Shown here: positions 10,545-22,511 of the stretch, piece after piece
Numbering within the stretch: position 1 is the first letter of the stretch
Layout of the letters: the number at the start of each line of letters is the position of its first letter
Origin: Diatrype stigma
Taxonomy: Eukaryota > Ascomycota > Sordariomycetes > Xylariales > Diatrypaceae
Reading direction: 5' to 3'
Length of the DNA stretch: 64,000 nucleotides
NCBI GenBank assembly: GCA_022225965.2
Contig: JAKJXP020000035.1
Coordinates: 129,024 to 193,023 of the forward strand
Program-made: the position numbers and the translations under genes
The notes under the pieces: model-generated
The model's input: only the letters and a program-made list of their open reading frames with translations
Told to the model about the DNA's origin: nothing
Databases searched by the model: none

Positions 10545-12694
10545 TCACGACATCCTCTCAGCCTCCTCCTCGTCCAAATACCACGTAGAGTCGAACGCGG
10601 GATCGAGCTCGCGGGTGGAGAAGCCGTTTCCGAGGTACGCGAAGCGGTTCCCACCCTTGCCCTGCGCAGCATCATCGTAATCGTAGACGAAATCCCAGTC
10701 CTCGCCGCGCAGGCGCTCGAGCATGTGGAGGAAGTGGACGCGGCTGCCGGGGTGCAGGGCCGTGACGGGGCCGTCGGCCCGCCCGCCCTTGAACCACGAG
10801 CGCCCGGGCGCCGCCCACGCCGTGCGCGGCATGAAGGCCGCCACGTGCTCGGCGTAGTCGGCGGCCGCGGCGCTGGAGGGAGCCGCCGCCTTGATGCCCT
10901 CCGTCTGGCACTTGCGGATCACGCGCGCCACGTACCGCGCTACGTGCTCTAGCAGTGTGAAGACGCTGCCGTGTCCGATCGGGGCGTTGGGTCCGAGCGA
11001 GGCTGTTTGGGTTTGCGTTGTCAGTCGGGGAGAAATTTGCAATGGGGAGAGGGGGAGGGGGTTTTGGTGTGATGGTGGTTGAATGATTCACCATCAAACA
11101 AAACTTACTGAAGTAGTTCGGCACGCCGGGAAGCGCGACCGACATGTACCCCTTGGGGGTCTCGGCCTTCATGAGGTCCTGGACGTTGCCGTAGCGCCCG
11201 ACGAGGGGAAAGCGCGGGACGAACGTGTTGTCGAACCCCGTGGCGCAGATGATGGCGTCGAGCTTTATGATCTCGCCCGACTCCAGTCGTATCCCTTCTG
11301 GGACCACGCCGCTGATGCCCTGGGTGATGAGCTCCGTCTTGGGTGCCTGGATGGCCTCTAGGTAGCCGGGGGCCGGTGTGATCCGGCGGGTGCCGAGCGG
11401 GAATTGCGGTATCAGGGCTTTGCACAACCTCTCGTCCCCGCCAAGCATCGCCGTCATGTACTCTGTGGCCTTAGCTTGGGAGAGCTTCTGCATCGGGCCG
11501 CCGTTGAGGAGCTAAGTTATAACATCTAGCAGTCAGCAAGCCGCCATGTTCTGAAGGAGAGGGGGGCTAGTTTGGTCTTTCAATGGGGAAAGGGCCAACT
11601 CACTACTGGGAAGACTCCGCTGATATCTCGCTCGATGACTTTCACGAATTTTCGATAGAAGACGGGATCGTTTGTGAAACGCTCGATCTGGGCGGCGCTG
11701 AAGTTCTCCTTCTCATCCAGTTCGATCTCGCTGAGAATTTCGTTGGCCGGACCTCCCATCATTTTCATGGTCATTAACCGAGGCGGGATTACCCACGTAG
11801 GCGTGCGGACAAAATGGTAGAGCTTTTCGACGCCTAGAGGTCATAGGTATTAGTCGCTGCCTACTTAATGCGAGAGGATTGGCTTTGCTCCGGACAGCGG
11901 GCGCGCACTGACTTGGTAGTATAGCTGGTAGGAGCTGAATACCAGAGGAACCGTTACCGATAATAGCCACAGTCTTGTTGGTATAGTCGAAATCCTTGGG
12001 CCAGTTCGCAGTATGTACGAGATCCCCCTTGAAGTTGTCCAGGTTGGGAATGTCAGGCCACCTCCAGTTACTGGAAACCCATTTGTCAGCGGCAGTCTCG
12101 TCAACGAAGGGAGTGCCGACTTGTTTCAGGGGTATCGTACTTGAGGATCCCGGACCCGTCGACGATGAAGTTCGCCTCATCCCGGAACTCCTCGCCAGTC
12201 TCTAGGTTCACGATGCTGATATCCCACAGGCCCCGACTCTCGTCCCACCAAGCGCCGACGACCTTGTGCCGCAGCTTGATGGAATCCAGCATGTGCTCCT
12301 CTTCGCAGATGGTGTCCAGGTACCGCTCTATCTCCTCAGCAGGCGAAAAGAAGTTGGACCAGCTCGGGTTTGGCCGCCACGAGAACTGGTAGTTGTGACT
12401 GGGTACGTCGCATCTACACCCCGGGTAGCGGTTCTCGAACCAGGTCCCTCCAACCTTGTCGTTCTTCTCGTAGAATACATGTGCGTAGTCTGTCAGGTGC
12501 TTCCGCAAGGTCCGGATCATGTTGATGCCGCCCGCTCCCGCGCCGATACCCACGATCCTAACATGTTTGGCCGTGCCGAGTGGTTTTTCATTGATCACGT
12601 AAGGGCGCCTTTCTATCGACACGCGAGCATTAGTATTAGCGATGTTGTGTATGTATTGGCCCGCTGCTTGAGGGAATCTTTCAAGGACTGTCAT
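10545..12694 (-). CDS. Flavin-dependent Baeyer-Villiger monooxygenase
   Basis: Five exons on the minus strand, 12694-12141, 12070-11913, 11833-11604, 11511-11109 and 11002-10545, give 600 residues in closed frame. The FAD-binding GIGAGAGG motif is at 49-56, the Baeyer-Villiger fingerprint FKGDLVHTANWP at 198-209, and the NADPH-binding IGNGSSG at 222-228; CATGFDN and GPNAPIGHGS lie in the C-terminal half. Such enzymes insert oxygen next to a ketone to make esters or lactones, in secondary or xenobiotic metabolism; the substrate cannot be read here. No other biosynthetic genes flank it. An alternative start lies at 12755: a short exon to 12731, an intron with weak donor GTCCGG, and rejoining at 12612. 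That gives MTQLETPTE before RRPYVINEK and removes the odd residues 2-28. Confidence 0.9.
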
Positions 12695-12755
12695 GTCTAT
12701 GGGGAGGGAAGAAGGGGAGGAAGACCGGACCTGTGGGAGTTTCGAGTTGGGTCAT

Positions 12756-14377
12756 CTTCTGATCTTGAAAGCTCCGGGCTGATTTAAATATCTGGAGCTG
12801 GATATATGTCTGAGGTAATCACCAGGCGTGGGAAAGGCGTTTTAGGGGCGCTGTAAGAGAGATTTGTCTCAGCTGAAATAGACGAGGCAAAGAATCAGCG
12901 AGGCGAGACTTGTTACAGTTTACAAGCAGCTGCGATACGTGAGAAGCAGCGTATTCCAGCCTACCATTGCCACAGCGAGTATTTATACAAATACCTGAGT
13001 AGAATATATTATAGATAGAATGTATAGTTTTACATATAAGTACCTATCCGAGCTTGATACTTGATAAAATGGATCTAGAAGGAGCATACCCAGATAGGAA
13101 CCGGTAACAAGGAACTTACAACCTGGAAGCACATCTCTGAGCTCATAGTGGAATGCTTGTCCTTGCCCCCCATTCCCTTTACGGACGGTTATTCACAGCA
13201 AACTTAGAAGAAATCCTATGGATAATCCCATGAATCATTCCCTATCTCCTACCTGGGAATGTGGGTTAGTAACAGCCCTGGAGCTAACATGGGACTCACC
13301 GTAGCGGGATGTTCTATAATGATCGGGTTCGTAGCTGCTCCATTTGCATTTCTTGCATTTCTTGCATTTCTCGCATCTCTCGCATCTCTCGCATCTTTGC
13401 ATCTTGCACCTCTTGCATCTCTTGTCTCTGAATCCCACATGTCTAGCCAGTGGATAGACACCAGCTTTGCCTCATTGGGGCTATACCCAAGCCAATCACG
13501 CATCGCCTCCCGTGAAGTCTCTTCTGCGCATCAGGTCTATCCAATGTCAGTAGGGCGTCGAACGCTCTTAGAGGTTGAAGCTGGAACGATCGTATTCCGG
13601 CCAACCAGACGGCGGCTCCACCCAAGACCGTTTACTGAATCCGGGTGGGTATGGGGTACATTGGCGAATCACAGGCGAGTCACAGATGGCTGCGTGTGAC
13701 CCACAGGCGTCTGTAGACGGCCTGAAACTGCGGTTGAGTCGCATCAGCTATTAGGGAAGCTTGACTTGGCTTTCCGGGTATCGGGCTCCTGCGCTGAAGA
13801 ATCTGACATTACATGTACTAGTCTAACATGTACGAAGGATTGCATGGTTCGGTCTATACCCGACTGACCCGAGTAGAGCCGCATCGATGGGATCTGACGA
13901 AAGCTGCCGTGTATTAGATAACGTAAGGACATGATGATTCGATGGTAAGGTACCTACTTCGTACAGTATCTTAGGTACTATAGTACAGCAATAGGACTAC
14001 ACCCCTGAGCCCTGACACTCCCGATAATTATCCGCCGCCTATTACACAACCTTAGAAACCACCTGCACCTGAGGCTGCATGCACTAACCACGCCCCGATA
14101 GCTCCATTCCTTAGGTAGTTCCATAGTTCCATCGTAAGGTTCCATAGGCAGTTCCACGGCGTTACTCGTCGAACCTGCAGCTTCCAAGAGCAGGTGGAAC
14201 TTTCAAGGAAGCTTTGTTTGAACCTCGGACACCGTCCTATCAGCAGATCGCTTGGCCCTGCCCGCGCCTCTATTGACCTCGACGGGGTTTTTTTATTTTA
14301 TAACCCAACCCCTCAACCCCGCCAGTCAACCCAGCAATCGGAGCCAGCTGGCGCGGCCCTAGCAAATCTCCAAGACC
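12756..14377. other. Divergent intergenic region with 9-bp minisatellite
   Basis: About 1.6 kb between divergent genes. It carries the tandem repeat listed separately at 13344-13430 and one exact TACTTCGTA motif (13955-13963). A 146-codon frame at 13259-13699 exists only because the tandem repeat is free of stops; I do not call it a gene. Confidence 0.55.
13344..13430. repeat. 9-bp minisatellite
   Basis: Roughly nine units of a 9-bp motif drifting from GCATTTCTT to GCATCTCTC and GCATCTCTT. Units differ by transitions. On the opposite strand it reads as a run of KC/ARD-like codons, which creates spurious frames. Confidence 0.85.
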
Positions 14378-15750
14378 ATGTCCGGATCGTTCTCCTTCTC
14401 CTTTTCCGGAGAGGACATAGACGTGGACACCGATGGCGAGCAGGAGCAGCAGGAGGCGAAGCCAATCGCAGCTCCACCGGCGGCAGGCAGCAGCAGCAGC
14501 AGCAACAGTGCGTTTCCCGTCGCGGGCAAGCCGCTGCTGCCCGCCGCCCGCCACGACCTCCAGCAGATGCTAGCGGAGCTGCCCTCTAAGGTCGCCTACG
14601 GGGTTCTGGACGTCGACCTCGGCGGCGGCAACGGCAGGATACGGCTCCCGCGCCGGGAGCTGTGGGACGTCCGGGTCCAGCTGATGGCCGAGGCCGAGGC
14701 CGAGGATAACAGTAATAGCAACGGCGGTGAGCTGGGGCCGGGGCTCGGAAACCACGACGTGCGAACCGGCATCTATGAGGGCGGGTTCAAGTCGTGGGAG
14801 AGCAGCGTCGACCTGGTCAAGGTCCTGCGGCAATCGTCTTGGACCTCTGCCGAGGGAGGGGACCGTGGCCGCAGCACGAGGGTGATCGAGGTGAGAAGAT
14901 GCCATTGTGAATTCCTGCATTTCTGAACGTTGAAAGGAGAAGCATGAACGGGAGGTGTGTGGGCTGCACACACAAAATGAAACGAATTAGAGCGCGCTGA
15001 CTTCCGTGGATAAATTCCGCACAGCTGGGCTGCGGTACAGCACTCCCGTCGCTGGCACTGTTTCAATGGGCCCTCGAGTCGAGGACTTCCCCTACTTGGT
15101 CATCCGGCGGCGATTGCTGGCTCTCGTTCGTCCTGGCTGACTACAACCCGACCGTCCTGCAGCTCGTGACGCTGCCCAACTTCATCCTAAGCTGGGCGCT
15201 GCACCAGCGCCACCAGCAGCAGTCGGAGTCGCCCGAGGTTCTCCGAGACGCGTTCGCCGCCTCGGAGGGCGGAGGCGAGGGCGAGGGCGAGGGCGAGGGC
15301 GAGGGCGAGGGCGAGCTCGATCTCACGCCCGAGGTCCTCGAGGCCTTTGTGGACTTCCTGTCTGCGCGGAACATCTCCCTGCATTTCTTCTCGGGCGCGT
15401 GGTCTCCCGAGTTCGTCGACCTCGTGAAGCAAACCGCCGCCGCGGTTGCTCCCGCTACTGCTGCCGCCGGGGCGGAAAAGCCAGCCACGATCATCATCGG
15501 GGCCGAGACCATCTACTCGCCGTTCGCCCTGGACGCCTTCACCCAGACGCTGTTCGCCCTGATGGAGGACGAGAAGGCGCGCGGCCACTCCGCCGAGGCC
15601 CTCGTCGGCGCCAAGAAGCTGTACTTCGGCGTGGGCGGCTCGCTGGACGACTTCGTCGCTAAGGCTAACGATCTGGGCGCTAACACCGAGCAGGTCTGGG
15701 AAGAGACCGAAGGGGTCAGGAGAGGTGTTGTCCGGTGTCGGCTTCCTTGA
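14378..15750 (+). CDS. hpm1: Histidine protein methyltransferase Hpm1 (METTL18 family)
   Basis: Exons 14378-14890 and 15025-15750, 412 residues; the 134-nt intron has GTGAGA and ACAG. The enzyme uses S-adenosylmethionine to methylate a histidine of ribosomal protein uL3 (Rpl3) in yeast and animals. Motif I, ELGCGTALPSL, straddles the splice junction (residues 171 on), followed by ADYNPTVLQLVTLPN, the family's motif-II region; IIIGAETIYSP and KLYFGVGGS lie near the end. The N-terminus (SFSFSFSGEDIDVD) is typical of the fungal members. A (GAGGGC)n hexanucleotide run at about 15275-15312 encodes a Gly-Glu repeat in a loop and is probably length-variable between strains. Family assignment is strong. 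Confidence 0.92.
15275..15312. repeat. GAGGGC hexanucleotide repeat inside hpm1
   Basis: Six or so in-frame copies encode alternating Glu and Gly. Being a multiple of three, length changes would not shift the frame. Confidence 0.8.
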
Positions 15751-16345
15751 AGCGGAAGCGGGAGTATAAAAAAAGATAAAAAAAAAGAAGATAAAAAATA
15801 AAAAGGAAGTGAAATCAAGCATGGACAATCAATCATAAGCAGCTGCGAACGCCCTCTATAACGTGGGGGCTGCTTCATTGCCATATATAAAACAGACGCA
15901 GAAGAGTGACCTTGCCCACTTGGGATGTTATTGATCATTGTGAACCACCCCAGTGGCTTTTATGGAGCTCCTTAACCAAAACTATTCGTCCGGTACCGCA
16001 GGAAAAGGTCGCCAAGAAGCTCCTTTTCTTCCATATATGCTACCCGAGCTACAGACTATGTCTGATCGTTTACGAAACAGCACAATCTATTTAATGAGTC
16101 AAAGTCAAGTAGCATTGCCTCATAACACTAAAGCTTGCGGAAAAGTTCACGACTTGATTGCAAGAGTTATTTATTAAATGGCTTGTCGCCTGGGAGGTAC
16201 CCAACGCAGCCACATCAACACATAGTATAGTGTACACTTCTGGATCATATTCGTTTCAAGCCATGTTCCGTCATATATGCGTAATGTCGAGTGCACCAGA
16301 CCCCCAAAGAATTAGTATTTGACAACATGTTCAGGAGAACGATGC
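15751..16345. other. Convergent intergenic region
   Basis: About 0.6 kb between the 3' ends of hpm1 and the GPI-protein gene, with an A-rich stretch at 15766-15805. No recognisable gene. Confidence 0.5.
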
Positions 16346-17151
16346 TTAGAAGAGCGCAGCACCAATGGCCATCAGGAAAGGGGCCACCAGAGGGGCCACC
16401 ACACCCTGGGCGTTGTTGGTACCGGGAACGCTAGTCGGGGATGCCTCAGCCGAAGAGGTTCTGACGGCAGAGGTGACAGAGTTCGCTAGGTGTAGAAAGT
16501 TAGTAATTGGAGGGTCAACGCAGGAGGGATAGAGGACTAACTCGAACTAGTAGAACTAGCAGACGAAGTGATGGAACTGGTAGACGCAGCACTGCTAGTG
16601 GAAGAGGCAGTCTCGGATGAGGACGTCGCAGTAGAAGATGCCGTGGCTGTAGAAGAGGCAGTGGACGAGGCGGTAGAGAGGGTAGACGAGGCAGCGGACG
16701 AAGCAGTGGTCGAGCTGCTAGCCGCCGAGGTCGAGCTCGCGGTAGTGGCGACGCTCGAGCTGCTTGACGCGGCAGAACCACCCTCAACGCCGAACTGTTC
16801 GCTGTAGTTGGTAGTGGTGCCATCGCTGACCTCGAAGGCGTACTTGGTGCTTGGGTCCAGGGTAGCCGAGGGAGTCCAAGAGAAGCTCTCGCCAGTTTGG
16901 CCGGCTATGCGCTGGTTAGCAAACCTATTGAATCGTTGGCCAGACTAGAGTAACCCACTGGTGATCTGAGCGACATCCGAGAGGTTGTCCGAAGGACCGG
17001 TCTTCAGGGTGATGGTAACAGGGCCCTCAGCACCAGTCCAGGTGATCTCGAAGGGCTTGCCAGCCTCGATGTCGCTGAAGTCGCTGTTGGTCAAGGCAAC
17101 ATTGGCGTAGGCCATGCCAGCGAAGATGATGGACGAGACGATGAACTTCAT
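16346..17151 (-). CDS. Kre9/Knh1-like Ser-rich GPI-anchored cell-wall protein
   Basis: Three exons, 17151-16959, 16904-16542 and 16485-16346, give 231 residues. Residues 1-17 are a signal peptide (MKFIVSSIIFAGMAYA). The N-terminal domain (ALTNSDFSDIEAGKPFEITWTG through TYSEQFGV-like sequence) matches the Kre9/Knh1 N-terminal domain common in fungal GPI proteins. Residues of about 115-205 are almost pure Ser/Ala/Thr, a likely O-mannosylated stalk. The end (GTNNAQGVVAPLVAPFLMAIGAALF) is a GPI signal: small residues, then a hydrophobic tail with no charge. It is therefore probably a wall or membrane surface protein; no enzymatic role is visible. Introns carry GTGGGT and GTTAGT donors. An upstream in-frame start exists at 17217 but would bury the signal peptide, so 17151 is preferred. 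Confidence 0.88.
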
Positions 17152-18944
17152 TTTGGCGAGTTGTATTATATCCCAATCGTATAATGAGGGTCGAGAAGAG
17201 CTGCGGGCAGGAGACAAGATGGTCAGTCTACTTCGGATTCAAGCAGCTTAAATCGTCTAGGCAGGAACATGCCCCGCGCGGGTAGACGGGATGGCGAGAG
17301 GAATATAGCCAGTATCTATGATGTTTGCGTGGGACATGGGTAGTGCCATGTGACGTGACTTCCCTATCGCGACTTTGCTATTCTCCGCTACGAATAGGCC
17401 GATCTCGATGCGACAGCGCGTCGCAAAGTCTTGCGCCGCCCGTCTGGAGCGCCGTCCATAGATAGATCCATATGTACATCATTGGGTACATATACGTGTA
17501 TGAATGCGACTTACCGGAAATATTGGTATGGTTATTAGAAGGCTGTATAAGGACGAATTAAGTACGACGAGGTGCGTGAGCTTTCGTAATGAACGACGAA
17601 CGATCGAATGAATGACCTGGGTGAGGAGTTGAGAGGAAGGAGGAAGATTTAACCAGGTACGAAATAGGCTGGCAAGTACAACCGCGCACGCACGAGGCAG
17701 ACGGGCAGACAGGCTGACAGGCAGACTAGGCGGGAGGACGGACATGAGATGAAGGGAAAGGAGGACTGACCTCTCCATGGCTCGGTGGAGTCCCTCCTTG
17801 GCCCTTTGGCCCTTCACCATGCCAAAAGGGTTCAAGGCAAGCGCGCAGCTGAGGACTTACACCTGATAGTTGCAAACCCGTCCTGCAATTAGCCAATGAA
17901 CCCTTTCCGTCCTAACTCCTTACAGACGTGAACCTTATTACAGATGGGCGCTAGTTCATATCGCAGCCGGGGCAGAATACCTTGATTCGGTTTAGGTTTC
18001 CATCCGAACCAGATCCTGGCTGCTAACTAGCTCGCGCCCTATGGGTATCGGTACTATCGGGGCAGCTTTCTCAACTATGACCTTGCTATGGCCGCCATGG
18101 TCCCTCGTCCGATATCCAAAGATCAGTTGGGGGTCTGACTTTCGGTTTCGGTAGGGCGAAGTGACATTAAGGTCTTGTCCCTTTCTGCTACGGCGTAATA
18201 ATGATGTTCCTTATGTCATATTGCGATGAACCCTAAACCACCTGGTTCTGAGTCGCCAAGCATGGGGACGTACATACGTACGTCCATTCCGTCCAACGAA
18301 TCTAGACCAATTTGGAGGATCACTTGACGCTGGGGTTGAACCAATGAACCCTACTTGTAGAGACAGGAACCAACTCTTGGAAGGGATGCCTAGATAGACT
18401 AAAAGCTCACCCATCGCTTATCACGGCGCAGAAAACCATCAGTTTGGAGGCAATAAATAATTTTTTGCGCGCAGCCAAGGGGCGAAGCCACATTGCCTAC
18501 GTACTTCATAGATGCACGCACCAGGACAGGACGCCGGGCATCACATGATGCATCAGAGTGCTACAGGATCTCATCTCGATATGCGGGCTGCCGCAGAATC
18601 TTGGGCATTTACTACCTAGAGGTAGGTTCCAATTGTCTTGGTTGTCTTAGTTGTCAATGCAAGTGCATAGTACATACATACATACATACCTCCAGGATCT
18701 GTTAATTAGCCTGCAGATTGTCAGTGGCAATCTCGGAGCAGCCCTGGCGCCATGCATTTCTGTGGACAGGAACCGACCCTCCCTCCTACGTGGTACCTGC
18801 ATGAAGCCCCATTTCTCCATGCTTTCACTGGTCAATCCCCCAGATATGACAATATCCGATTCATCCATTTGTCTTGGCTGCACGAGGGGAAGTAACAGGA
18901 GTAGGTACGAACAACCTCGAAGTATGCGAGGAGGGCAGGGTAAT
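17152..18944. other. Intergenic region
   Basis: About 1.8 kb with no gene I can support. A short CATA repeat lies near 18670-18690. Short frames here lack homology or codon bias. Confidence 0.5.
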
Positions 18945-19339
18945 AAAATACTGATACTAGTATGGACTGATACTGATACTAGTACGGACTGATACTAGTA
19001 TCAGTCCGGACTGATACTGACCTGACCGACGGAATTTGTATGGGAATTCAAGCCACCACAGCCACTTTGTTGACAACTTCAAACTACGACATACAACCCC
19101 CCCCTTAAGTCCTGACTTTCAGTAATTGTTTTCGTTCGAATATTGATCCAGGACATATAATAAGTATACCATTAAGTATCGTTTTTTCTGTAGTTATAGG
19201 GATATTTTTTGCGACTTTTTTTAAGAATGTTTTATTAGGTCAGTCCGGTCGGGTCAGTATCAGTTACTGATCAGTCCGTATTGATACTAGTATTAGTATC
19301 AGTTAGTATCAGTTAGTACCAAATACTGACAGTATTTTT
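18945..19339. mobile_element. MITE-like element with imperfect terminal inverted repeats
   Basis: A segment of about 395 bp begins AAAATACTG and ends CAGTATTTT. About 90 bp at each end are imperfect inverted copies built from GGACTGATACTAGTATCAG-like blocks; both ends finish inside with ACTGACC and GACCG. The interior is AT-rich and has no coding frame. Four-base TAAT duplications may flank it, but one end has an extra T, so the target site duplication is uncertain. This suits a non-autonomous DNA transposon; the superfamily cannot be told. Confidence 0.65.
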
Positions 19340-19916
19340 TAATAGCCTGGAGGAGGGCGACGGGAGACAACTTCGAACCGGCATACCGACAGACCGAACG
19401 CCATCAGCGACCAACAGGAGCGCCCAGCTGCAGCGGCGATCTTATATCTCCCTTGGGTGTACACCTCTTGCATCATATTCTCATAGGCCTGGAAATACGA
19501 CATCCCCTTATTTGAACGTACCTTGAACGTCAACCAAGCTGGCCAAGTTCACTCCAAGACTCCAAGATTCAAGACCTGCTCGTATCGTCACTTCTATGTT
19601 TTATTGGTCGACATCTATGTATGAAGCGCAATCGGATTGGCATGTGTGATGATCTGATGTAACCTGTCTCGAGAAACGTCATGCCCTCGTGCTGCCGAGA
19701 ATTTATCAAACCACCGGGTTCCTCAAGTCGCGACAAAAACAAGACTACATGGCCCATGTCTAACATGTTTCATTGCACAGGGGCACACCAGATCCATTGA
19801 CATACCAAGCAAAACGCTTACCGGCCCATTGGGGTCTTCGAACGCCTAGATAATGCTATGTAGCAGTCTCCCTTTATGGAGCCACCGAGATTGTATATAT
19901 GGTAGAAATCGCATTT

Positions 19917-21213
19917 TTATAGTTTGCTCTTGGGAGCTGCCGTCTTCGCGTCCTCGGATACGACAACGACGATGACACATACATCGTCGATTTTCCCGCC
20001 GTGCCAGTTTTCCTGGGGATAGTACTTCTGCACCTCCTTCGCGAAGGGTCCGTCCACCCGTCGATTGGTACTTGCAGCCTTCGCGGCCCCGGCTATTTCC
20101 AGTGCCAGTGCGCTCTGCAACGTGAGGGGCCGCTGCGCCGGGTCTGTGTTTTGCGTGTAGGCCGCTAGATTATCCACGACACGGACGCCACCGCTATCGC
20201 TATCGGATGTCTTCCACGCCCCGCTGCCCATCATGATGCGACTTGATATCCGTAGTATGTCCTGGTTGAAGAGGTTGTCCCACACCCCGTCGCTCGCAAA
20301 GATCAGTATATCGCCGTGCTTGACGCTGTGCTGGGTCACGTCTGCGTCCTTGGGGTAGTCGCAAAGCTGCGCGCCACCGAATGCGGCCGCTCTCGCGAGC
20401 ATGCTCGCGGGGACGATAGATAGTTGGTACGGCGTATTGAACGCGTGGGTTTGGGGTTCAGAGTAGCTGTGCACAGCGTTTAGCCGCAGCTGCACGAAAC
20501 CAGAGTCGCCTAGGTTGGCTACCTCGAGCGTTCCATCTTCTTTGCCGATAGCCACGCATGCGGTGCTTCCGCCTGCGGGTATGCTCCGGTCCCTGCATAC
20601 GTCATCGTACCCTATTTGCATCAACGCCCTCGCCGTCAGGGGCGCGTTTCTGTTTCCGCCGGTCTTGTATTCATAGGCTGCCGAGGCCATGTAATCACAC
20701 AAGCTGTGAGAGAAGTCTGCTGGGTCAACACCGCTGTCCTCCCAGCCCCCAACGCCGTCCGCTATACCGAAGGCGATCCCGTTCGTATCACCGACGCGAG
20801 ATATAAAGAATGCATCCTGACCACTATCCGGTCGTTTCGATTTCGGTCGTTTCCTCTGCGGCTGGATACGATTATAAGGATTGAACTGGAAGACGTTGGT
20901 CGCCGTGTCGAACTTCCTGTACTTTCCGGAGAAGGACGCGGCCGCGTTGTAGGTGAATTGGCTGCGCATTGCTTCGGCGTCTAGTGAACGCAGAGAGTGC
21001 TGGGTAGAAAAGGCCCGGGGCTGGGGCTCGTCTTTTCGGAGGCAGACTCTATGGGATTGTAATGCTGAAGTTGGAGCACGTCCTTATGTCCCTAGTTAGC
21101 GAGATACCCAACGGCCCTCATCCGTAGAGTGTAGGTGCAATGGCTTTACTGTGATGTCTTGACAACCTTCCTGCGGTAAGGGCGACGGAGCGAGGTAGCA
21201 TTGGTGAGGCCAT
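19917..21213 (-). CDS. ptc7: Mitochondrial PP2C-type phosphatase Ptc7
   Basis: Exon 1 is 21213-21150 and exon 2 is 21082-19917, giving 409 residues. The intron (GTAAAG, CTAAC branch point, AAG acceptor) must use the second AG, because the nearer TAG acceptor leads at once into a stop. Exon 1 plus early exon 2 gives an Arg-rich, acid-poor presequence (MASPMLPRSVALTAGRLSRHH, then RAFSTQHSLRS). The catalytic domain has DAFFI, GIADGVGGW, GGSTACVA, NLGDSGF, ASDGVWDN and KIDDVCVIV, the aspartates binding two metal ions. In yeast Ptc7 dephosphorylates matrix targets including the coenzyme Q factor Coq7. Starting at the internal ATG at 20969 would lose the targeting signal. Confidence 0.9.
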
Positions 21214-22511
21214 TGCTTATGACAGACGGTGTAGGACGAAGAATTGGCGGCGCCCCGGGGACCGGCAGTGCGAGCAAGGAGCGCTACCTTGCAACCCGAC
21301 AGGCAACCCTGTATGGCTCGGACGGGCTGTCTTCGCAGCCTTGCCTTTCTTGGACAGCGAGGGGGGTGATAAACACACGGTAAAGGTAGACTTGGCCGTC
21401 CTTTATATTGATCTTATTGATTGGCTCGATAGGTTCCGGATACTAGATAAAACAATAAATCAATGGTCTAGCAGAAAGTCCAACGTTGCTACTTCAACTT
21501 GATAGATTTGCTCCAATCAAGACGAGCATTTCTCTTGAACAGCGGGCCGCCTTCTGTTCGAAATAAGTAATGGCTAGTCCGGTCGGTATACGAATATCTG
21601 CGGTATATTCCCTCTGGCTGGCCGTCTGCAGTCTGGCCGTCGTGGTGGCACCGTGGAACCTATGCAGCGTCATTGATCTAAACCAATTCGGTCGCCCACA
21701 AAGATCATCGAAACTCCACAGATGCTGACATCAATGGGTCCCGAGGTCTGTGCTGCTTCCCGTGCTGGTGCTTCTGCTTGGAAAGGTACATAGGTACATA
21801 AACAAATGGATCGGGACTGGAGATCCACTCGGTTATGTAATGATCCCTCTTTTATTATTACCTAAGGTATGTGGTATGTACGAAGTGTCAGGTAGCCCGG
21901 AGGTTCAGGTAGTACCTAAAAACCTCTGCCAGGTGCCCAGAGGTGCAGGCGGGGTGCTCTGTAAGATAACGGAAATAGGAGCGGCCCGACTATGACTTGG
22001 AACCTAGGTACCTACCTCCAGGGCTTCATTACCTAGGGCCTGCCTAGGCAGTTAGGTTGGAACCTTGATTGAATGTGAGTTGATAATTCGAGGGCCCTGA
22101 TTGGACGAACACTCCCTCGGCAAATGGGCTAACGACCCGTTCGGAACTTAGGAAGCACGGAAGGAAGCACGAGCGCTTTGCTTTCAATTGGGGGCGGGCG
22201 ATGATGAAGACATTCTACGATCTCCAATTCTCACAACTCAAATTGCCGCCACCTAGAACTTTACCTATTATTAGTCTGCCAGTCTACCTATTACCTATTA
22301 ACTATTGCCTATACCTACACCATCACAAAGAGCCGCATTGCTTGTGCTGTCGGGATATACCTTAACTGGCTATTTCCCCTTTTGTATAGGCAGATAGTTT
22401 TTAATTCTTCTTCACCCTCCCTCATACTCTTTGTCGCTTGCTTGCCCTCTTGTCTGCAAGAGGGACATTTAGAGGAGAAGTGAAGCCACCACCACCCGAC
22501 TATTGCCCGCC
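21214..22511. other. Divergent intergenic region ptc7 / sdh2
   Basis: About 1.3 kb. It contains TACCTA/CCTAGG-rich sequence at 22000-22060 and a degenerate ACCTATTA repeat at 22260-22320. No gene recognised. Confidence 0.5.

Noticed and set aside
13259..13699. 146-codon frame with LAFLASLAS repeats
   Set aside because: Consists largely of a translated 9-bp minisatellite, with no start context, introns or recognisable domain.
17479..17835. 118-codon minus-strand frame between the GPI protein and the MITE
   Set aside because: No homology, no bias and no splice context.
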